64,000 nt of DNA from Phragmites australis (lineage: Eukaryota; Streptophyta; Magnoliopsida; Poales; Poaceae), in the NCBI RefSeq assembly GCF_958298935.1, contig NC_084931.1, positions 20,549,334 through 20,613,333 on the forward strand, written 5' to 3'. Below are positions 57,174-64,000 of the stretch, one piece after another. The notes below the pieces were generated by a model. The model ran no database searches and was not told the DNA's origin. It saw nothing but the letters and a program-made list of their open reading frames with translations. A program made the translations under genes and the position numbers. Within the stretch, counting starts at the first letter, position 1; every line of letters starts with the position of its first letter.

Positions 57174-58205
57174 ATGGATCAAGGTAGTGGCGGGGGTTGT
57201 GGTTGTGGTTGCCTTGGATGGATCCTGTTGACTCCTCCATCAGTTCACGCACCAGGCATCTACTACCCTTCAGGTGTTCGCCCACCGGCGGCGTCTCTGG
57301 TGACGACCCTATGGCTACCAGGATCGAGCCCAAGCATAATACGTAACCTCTTTCATTTTTCTCTCTCATTGTTAGGCTCATAGTAACACTCATTAGGACA
57401 TAACAACTTAATTGAGTTTATAGTATATTAGGCTCAATTCACATCATCCTATCATGTAGGTGTTGAAACCGATCGTATGGCTCACAGAGGTAATCCCTAT
57501 GATAGATGCTATTGTACCTTTGGTGCAACCCAAGGTAGATGGAAGAAATTTTGTGGAGCTATCTATCTCTTTTGACATATGTTCAAGGAGAGAAAGTAGT
57601 GGGGATATCACTATTAGGAGATGTGGCAATGCATCACTGATAGCGTTGCATGCCCAAAAAACCATCGTGGAAGCGTGCCTGAAAGCGCTTCAGGAGTATG
57701 GGTTCTTTTTGCCCGACTACAACTATTTTCGAATAAAAAGGCTTGAGGAGGGAGAAGAGGATTTGTCTTCGATCAATAAGAGGCTTGCTCAGTTTAATGA
57801 ATATGATATGATAAAGTAATATGTAATCTGGTTGTTTTGATATAGATGACTGTTAGCGTGTATTATTTTCATAATTTTATTTTCTTTGCTTATAGGATAT
57901 TTTTTGTGACACCTTTGCGTCAATTAGCTTTCATGCTATCTTAGATGAAGCTATGGAGCATCTTGAGTTAAGATTTTATAGCTCCGGAGTGGACTTCACT
58001 ACTGTAGGCAACTTTTAGGCTGATATAAGGTTTCATTTAAGAGGAAATGAATCAGCTAATAAGATATTGTTTACTGTCTATGGTAAAGTATCTGGTCATC
58101 CATGTAAAGCGAAAGAGAGTGTACTAATTTATGCGCTAATGTATATAGATGAAGCACTATAATACATTATTATAGATTTCAACCATATTAAATATATCAC
58201 GTTAA
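57174..58205 (+). pseudogene. unidentified multi-exon ORF carried by the CACTA element
   Basis: Start ATG 57174 (Gly/Cys-rich, MDQGSGGGCGCGCLGWILL). The exon at 57460-57817 reads LKPIVWLTEVIPMIDAIVPL, VDGRNFVELSISFDICSRRE, ALHAQKTIVEACLKALQEYG and RIKRLEEGEEDLSSINKRLA. The exon from 57897 reads DIFCDTFASISFHAILDEAM, EHLELRFYSSGVDF, then after a TAG at 58016 ADIRFHLRGNESANKILFTV and KAKESVLIYALMYIDEAL. It is strongly coding-like but matches no domain I know. Some exon joins do not fit phase, so splice sites may have decayed. It occupies the place where the related element has its Transposase_24/Ulp1 gene. It could be a standard but unnamed CACTA ORF or a captured host gene. Confidence 0.5.
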
Positions 58206-59397
58206 GCGTGCCGGCAAATGCTCAAGTGTAATGATGTATGTATATTTGGATAAGTACGTAATGTATGCATAACTATATTGTATGACTGACTTGAGCTAAA
58301 TTGAAGTTTCTGGATGTATATATGTGTTCTTGAATGTGAAGACGGCTACCAAATCCTAACATTGCTTCAGGATGTCATCTATCGAAGTTCTGTTATTTTC
58401 TGTTCTGTTGAATGGGATCTGTTGAAGTACTCTCTATTTGTATACATGCCTCTGTTCTAAAAGTTGATCTCTTCTTGTAGAAGTCATTAGTGACAGGTCT
58501 TAGTTTTCACCCGTCACTAATGTGTCATAAAAGTCATTAGTGACGATTTCCTTACAACTCGTCACTAATGTAAAGCCAACAGTGACGGGTATCCTTCTAA
58601 CCCGTCACTAATTATCGATGTTTATTGTCATTTTCTATGCCGAGCAGCACGACCAGACAGTGTCTGTCCGTCGGCTGCTTAGCAAAGGGGCGATTTTTTT
58701 AGCGATGCTGCTGAGGCCAAATCAAATCTCGGTGATTTGAAGTTGGGATTGTCCCTAGCCTTTGAAGGTTTGCCTCCCCCTCCTCTCCTCCTCTTGCTCA
58801 TATATGCATGGTGGATTCTATAGTTTGAGTACTTGGAATCATCAATTTTGCTCCTTCTCCCTGATCTTGATATAAATATGACTTATATTCAGGAGTGTTT
58901 GATTATAAATATGACTTAGCAACTTATCATATTTATAAGAAGACGCTCCCGAATTGTCCACGTACTTTGGACAGTTCGAGGATATGTGGCTTGAGTAGTA
59001 GGTTTCTATGCTCTTGTATGGTTCTAGAGAGAATTTTGGTGGCATCTCATTGTTGTTCTCCGGATACAAATCCTCTCGGCTCGTTGTCGAGATGTCCATT
59101 TGGAGAACAACGGGGATGTGCTGCTGAAATTTTCTCTAGAACCGTACAAGAGCATGAAAACCTACTGAGGCCACATATCCTTGAATTGGATTAGGACCTA
59201 TCTTTGTCTATTAGAAATTAACCAAGATCATTCGCCATAGATAATATGTATCGTATTTGGATGTTAATTGTTAGATTGAATACCACTAGAACAGTACACG
59301 CACACACTTAATTTAGTTAGATTGAGTTAGAATTTTTATACTTATTTTAGCTACTCTGTCATTTCTATTAAGAATGAATATTTTTTATTTGTAGATG

Positions 59398-59570
59398 GTG
59401 GACTGAAGTTATATGTACCTTGATTGTCGTACTTATAACGAGTACATGAGCATGGTGAAGTCTTTCATCAGAGCCGTGGTGGCAGATATGGAAGGTCAAG
59501 GTAAAACAGCAATGTGGTGTCCATGCTGTAATTGCAAGAATGAGAAAAAGTTCCCAAAACTTGACAATGT
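59398..59570 (+). pseudogene. CACTA TNP2 N-terminal stub, truncated by insertion
   Basis: Reads MYLDCRTYNEYMSMVKSFIR, then AVVADMEGQGKTAMWCPCCN and CKNEKKFPKLDNV. It is the same Transpos_assoc domain as at 17397-17660, with about 60% identity by eye. It breaks off at 59571, where a CACTA terminus begins inside the codon after Val, before the conserved H-L-x-x-x-G-F part. Confidence 0.85.
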
Positions 59571-60885
59571 CACTACTACAGAACTGGCTATATATGCCGG
59601 CCCATCGCTGTCGATACCTAATGGGCCGGCAATGATAAGACATCACTGCCAGTTCAAAAGCTACACGGAAAGAATCAACCAATGTGGCTTATGAACCGGC
59701 AGTGATGAAGGACATCACTACCGACTGAAGGCTTGAGCCGGCAGTGATGCTTTACTGCTAGGTGAGGGCACCGATTGGTAGTGATACCTGAACCACCACT
59801 ACCGATTCTAGCTATAGACTAGTAGTGATAGTTCGTCAATTATCACTGTCGGTTCGTGTTATGAACCCACAGTGATAAGGGGTATCACTACCAGCTCGTG
59901 TGATGAGCCGATAATGATAATGGATGATAGCATACCTTAAAAAATTCATAACTTTTTCATACGAAGTCGGATTGGGAAAATCTTTGCATAAAATTTGTAG
60001 TCCACGATGAGATCTGCAACTTTGTGGTTGAATTTTTTTTAATTTGAGGTCATTTAAAAGCCCAAATAATCTTAACAAAGTTTCAAATGTGGTCGATGAA
60101 GACAAACTTTATATGAAAATTATAGCTTTCGACGAGATCTAAAACTTTATATGTGATCATTTTTTTATTTGACACCATATAGATGAACAAATAAATATCT
60201 AAAATTGATACAGAGGGAGCCACATACTTCACCACAAATGTTTGTGTAAAACTAGTATGAATCATTGAGAAAGCCACACACAAGGTCATAAAATTGAAAA
60301 TTGCCAATTCAAATATTTTTATTACGAGTTTGGTAACTCAGATTGATGAAACATCTATACAGCACTGACTTTCAGATGTAGCACTATGTCTCTAAAAATT
60401 ATCAGTCAAATTGGAGACGGTCAGTTTTCGCCCAAAAACTTCAGAGGTCCTGTCGATGATCTTTTGAGCCATTTTTTAGGGTCAAGGAAGTTATAAGTCT
60501 AAAGACATGTATTTTTTTCAGATGCGCCTCGTCATTAGCTTCGAAAGTAGAGGTTAAACGTCGAAATCAGACTCCGTATGCAAAAGTTATGGCTGTTTTA
60601 CTGAACACTGCATGGATTAGACACAAACTTTTTCATATGGAGTCAGATGGAGATAAATTTTATATTAACATTGTAGAACTCGATGAGATGTACAACTTTG
60701 TGGGAACAAGATTGGTGACTAGTGGGGGGTTGAATAAGCGTATCAACAAATAACACCACTTTTCAGTAATAACGATCAAATTTTTATCATTAATAGTGTT
60801 ACAACATCAATGACCACTTGGTTCAGATGCAAAAGAGGGGTGAATTTCATAAAAAAAATTACTGCTTTAGAATTACACTACTTCA
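59571..60885 (+). mobile_element. CACTA fragment (left end only) and attached repeat DNA
   Basis: CACTACTACAGAACTGGCTA begins at 59571, with subterminal gccggcagtgatg-type repeats to about 59925. The text then resembles the middle of the 55401-56303 element (aaaattcataactttttcat). No matching right end followed by TGT (the flank at 59568-59570) was found. 60380-60720 is unassigned repeat text, and 60721-60790 (agtggggggttgaataagcg) resembles LTR-retrotransposon leader sequence. Confidence 0.55.
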
Positions 60886-62251
60886 GAAAGGGTCATATTT
60901 GCCCTCCTTTCACTGTAGGTTCAGAAATAATTAACTAGCAGTGATAAGGTATCACTGCCATTTCATAAGCTGAGCTGGTAGATCTAACCGTGAGTCATTA
61001 CGAATCGACAGTGATAGTTGATATCACTGCTGATTCATAGCTACAACTAGCAACGATACTTCATTGTTGGTTCGTAATACCAACTGGCTGTGATAATAAC
61101 TATCACATCCGGTTCAAAAGCTCATCGATAGAGCAATAATTAAGCTAATAGGAACCTACAATGATAATATTTATCTCATTCAGTTTGTATTCCAAACCGA
61201 TAGTGATAATGTTTATTACTGCCGATTAAATATCTAACGACATAGTAATAATTGAGCGAAGATGAACCAGTGATATTAATTATTATCAATGTCAGTTCAT
61301 ATTCTAAATTGGTAGTGATAATTCTTCTATGAATCGAGCCCACCTCCAAATCTCCAGAAGCCGCTCCTGAGGGGTAATGGCAGTTGAAGTGGTGCAGTGG
61401 TCACTGACGCCACTTTAGCCACCTCTACCCCTTGTGTCCAGCTTCCACATCCTCCGAGCTCCTCCTCATCTCTCGAGCCGGAGCCACCTCACGACCGCCC
61501 TATCCACCTCATCGTCTCTAAACCCGTAGCCACATCACTACCGCTCGAGCCACCTTGCCGTCTCCTAGCCTGTCGCCAACCTCGCTGTTTCCGAGCCCGT
61601 AGCCACCTCACGACCGTTCGAGCCACCTTGCTACTTTTGAACATGTCGCTAACCTCATCATCTCCGAGCCCGTCGTCGTCCTAGCAATCTCCGAGCCCGT
61701 AGCCCCATCTCCCCAACTAAATGAGTAACTAGGTTTGAGTGTTAAAGATTGTAGCAACAGGTAAATCTAAATGAATGGTAGAAAACACATTCACTTTAAA
61801 CTAAGTTTTAGTGTTAAAGATTGTGTTTTTTCCATCTGTATAGACTTACTATTGTCACTCAGATAGTATTGTTACTCGAATAGTGTAAAATGTAAAACAT
61901 ATAAGGCAGGGCTACTGTATCAGGAGCTCTTTGACTTGGAATGTCAGAAGGGCTAGCTCTTGATACAACAACTTCGTAACATCCATTCCTATTTGTCATT
62001 GTGATTGTAGATTTAGATATAAAATACTCTACCATGAGCATTTTAACATGGGGTCTTAGCCTAAGTTTGAGATCAAACTTAGGCTAGTCCCTATGCTGAA
62101 GAGTTTGCGGTAGAGTATTTTTGCATATGTTGATCATTGATAGTTCTTTGCTTGAACCGACAGTGATTATTGTATTATCATGCTTAGTTTTGAACCGACA
62201 ATTAATGATACCAGTTTTGAACCGACAATGATAATATTTTTTTTAGTAGTG
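60886..62251. mobile_element. non-autonomous CACTA element, 1.37 kb, TTA target duplication
   Basis: The left end is CACTACTTCAGAAAGGG. The right end ttttttttAGTAGTG reads CACTACTAAAAAAAA in reverse. Both flanks are TTA (60883-60885 and 62252-62254). Subterminal gaaccgacagtgataat-type repeats are present at both ends. The inner C-rich frame at 61397-61684 (Ser/Pro/Leu) is not a recognised gene. Confidence 0.8.
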
Positions 62252-62479
62252 TTAGCAGGGTGACACGTCCAATGGCAGAGCTTGACGAGGATTGCAAGGG
62301 GGCCAAGCTAAGCAAGAAGGTTGCAAGGGGGGCCCAAGCATGCATATGTTGGTCGCGCGGCCGACCGGCAAGCACCGCACCTTGACAGAATATCCGGAGA
62401 GCAGGGGGGCCATGGCCACCTTTGGCCACAAGGAAGCTCCGCCCCTGGACACGTCACTCCATCGTCTACCCTACCCTCC

Positions 62480-63003
62480 CTATGCCATGTATAGAAAGTA
62501 GCAATTTTCCTAAACATATACAGTCGACGCGATCTTGGCTGATCGGGAAATAACGCATAGTTTTTTCGGTTATATTTTTCCCTTTAGTTTATTGTTTGGT
62601 TTCACCTGAATGCTTATCTTCCTTCAATCTTGATCTTCCACATACCTTGCAGGATTCAACATCTATATCTTCTTTCCAATACAGCATGCAATCATTCTTG
62701 CAAGCATCAATTTTCTGGTAACTATCCTAGTTCCTTGATTGTCTTTTCATAATAAGAATTTGGCAATGTAGAGTTATTGGGTAGAAAGTCCTTCAGGAGT
62801 AAATCCAATAAATCGGTAAAGGACTTGTTACTCCACTTCCCCAAATTCTTGATATTAAGCAACTTAACTAGAGCAGACAATTTAGAGGTACTAGAGCCTG
62901 GATAAAGATGCTGGTTAAAGTCATCAAGCAAATTGTAGAAATTCATAGCTTCAGCATTTGGTTCCTCTTCGAAACCTTCATTGGAAGATGATTGTGTCAT
63001 TAT
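62480..63003 (-). pseudogene. CACTA TNP2 transposase fragment
   Basis: On minus from 63000: NFYNLLDDFNQHLYPGSSTS, KLSALVKLLNIKNLGKWSNK, SFTDLLDLLLKDFLPNNSTL. This is the TNP2 stretch LYPG...S.L..V.L...K...GWS.KSF..LL.LL...LP. Below 62730, in shifted frames, it reads KNDCMLYWKEDIDVESCKVC and LKEDKHSGET, then MRYFPISQDRV. These are the lead-in to the Transposase_21 core. The piece ends near 62480 in unrelated repeat DNA, before the catalytic region. Confidence 0.82.
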
Positions 63004-63169
63004 GGCGCTACTTGGTTTATGGTCCTAGGGAAACAAATCCGTCATCAGGTGATGCGCCCATGGCTCCCTCGGATACACACATGGTGAATTCGTTTTTTTA
63101 TTATTTATATATTCTTCATAGAGAATAAATACTACTAAATTTTGTGTTGTTTTGTTGCTTAGGAATATG

Positions 63170-63915
63170 GAAGAAGCACCACAACCTTACCCGGACGTCA
63201 CCCCTTGAAGGCCAAGTCTACTCGAACTCAAGGCTGAGCTCTAGTCGTGGTCGAAGTCGTGGTTATGGTCATGGTCATTGTCAAGTTCGAGGATAGCACA
63301 TCAATAAAACAGGCATAATTCTTACATACGAAGTCCAATTGAGATGTTCTTGGACTCGTTGGAAAGCTATTGACGAGACTTTTTTAATGGATCTAATCTC
63401 ACCCTTAGATTCCTTATAGATTAATCAGAGTCATTAAAATAAGGTGTTGCATCACCATTTTGAGCCTTGTTGGGTTTTGTAATCATGTCGGGGTCGGAGT
63501 CCAGGTTGTGTATGCCTCTTTCTATGGTTGCACAACCCTAGGTTGACCTCCTCACACCCCCCTATATATAGATAGCAGCATCATAGTTTAGGCTTGAATT
63601 TTGCTTAGATTATTCTGTTTATACAATTTCACCGCTTGTTCGGTTTGTGGAACCCCAACTTCAGTACTTCATTGGTAATTAGCAATATCCAGATTGTATC
63701 TACCTATTCTTGTTTGTGTTCTTGATTTGCTTGCAGGAAAAGCCTTCTTGGCAAGGGCAACCGCGTCTTGGCACGATTGATAACCACAGAGTAGTGGTGT
63801 AGTAGTCGCGAGAGTTCTCAATCTGTTCTGTTCGGAGCCTTTAGTTCATCAACGTCGAAGCTCCACCAATCGACTTATCATATTACCTTTCAGAAGATCG
63901 AGCAAGCACGCATCA
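63170..63915 (+). mobile_element. LTR of a retrotransposon running off the window
   Basis: The LTR ends in ...gcacgcatCA at 63915, two bases before a primer site. A TATA-like CTATATATAG lies at 63564. The phrase ggactcgttggaaagctatt near 63350 is familiar from grass gypsy LTRs. The left border is uncertain. The internal region begins at 63916 and leaves the window. Confidence 0.6.
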
Positions 63916-63917
63916 AG

Positions 63918-63930
63918 TGGTATCAAAGCC
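63918..63930 (+). promoter_or_regulatory. primer-binding site of the terminal LTR element
   Basis: TGGTATCAAAGCC differs by one base from the initiator Met tRNA site seen at 5144. Confidence 0.7.
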
Positions 63931-64000
63931 TCGATTACCCGTTAGGTAATCTCAGTTATCCCCTTTGTTTCATCATTTTCCATTACCAAGAGAATCAGTT

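Larger units (their letters stand above)
56562..59570 (+). mobile_element. CACTA element, right end lost, carrying an unidentified ORF and a TNP2 stub
   Basis: The left end TACTACGTAAGAAACTATTA resembles a CACTA terminus with the first C changed. Dense ttagtgacggg / cccgtcactaa subterminal repeats follow (56585-56970), with a second block at 58490-58612. A multi-exon unknown gene lies between the blocks and a TNP2 start after the second. It is cut at 59571 by another CACTA terminus. The same block-then-TNP2 layout is seen in the element at 16583-23272, which belongs to a related family. Confidence 0.7.

Noticed and set aside
61397..61684. Ser/Pro/Leu-rich 95-codon frame in a CACTA element
   Set aside because: It is built from repeated gagcccgtagccacctc units and has no recognised protein.

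Overview
This window is nuclear DNA from a grass (Poaceae). The evidence is the set of spliced plant genes with GT-AG introns and the grass-type transposons: CACTA, PIF/Harbinger and hAT elements, a TAT-lineage gypsy element with an antisense ORF, and a SIRE/Maximus-like copia LTR rich in CCGGATGGTCCGGTG-type motifs. The species cannot be fixed from sequence alone. Two host genes look alive: a TPR-DnaJ co-chaperone whose 5' end lies outside the window (1-2958, +) and a single-exon gene for a 159-residue plant protein of unknown function (27850-28329, +). Two host genes look dead: a small gene behind a CACTA insertion (23418-24276, +) and a hexokinase gene whose exon remnants are scattered over 12.6 kb (29588-42171, -).

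Layout. 1-2958: TPR-DnaJ gene with a SINE in intron 2 and a 92-bp tandem duplication at the last acceptor. 4.4-5.4 kb: TRIM-like and LTR debris with a tRNA-Met primer-binding site. 6.7 kb: a MITE. 7146-14969: a non-autonomous gypsy element (target duplication AATTC) whose 3' LTR holds a 1.77-kb solo copia LTR. 16583-23272: a CACTA element (duplication TAT) carrying a Transposase_24/Ulp1-like gene and a stub of TNP2. 23.3-24.3 kb: the small broken gene. 25.7-27.3 kb: copia pol remnant and an LTR fragment. 27.7-28.3 kb: the intact small gene.

29.6-42.2 kb: hexokinase pseudogene. Inside it lies a LINE-like retroposon (30655-37752, duplication AAGGTACAC). Inside that lies a nearly complete 5.46-kb hAT element (30713-36174, duplication CCCCTCTC, perfect 18-bp terminal repeats). 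A related 297-bp hAT MITE (39023-39319, duplication ATCCCGAC) sits nearby in a probable LTR. 44.2-45.6 kb: a decayed transposon-type protein. 46274-52558: a PIF/Harbinger element (duplication TAA) with transposase and ORF1 pointing at each other. 55.4-63 kb: a cluster of CACTA pieces, two short ones with clear 3-bp duplications (CCA and TTA), a longer one carrying an unidentified multi-exon ORF, and a reverse-strand TNP2 fragment. 63.3-63.9 kb: an LTR and primer site running off the end.

Taken together the window is a gene-poor nested-transposon region. Transposon ORFs mostly carry one frameshift or a few nonsense codons, while several target duplications are perfect. Insertion order can be read by nesting: hexokinase gene, then LINE, then hAT; gypsy, then copia solo LTR; large CACTA, then short CACTA. 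No CRISPR array, rRNA gene or functional tRNA gene was seen. Limits: no alignment or database search was possible, so family names rest on recognised motifs, and exon edges in decayed genes are by eye.
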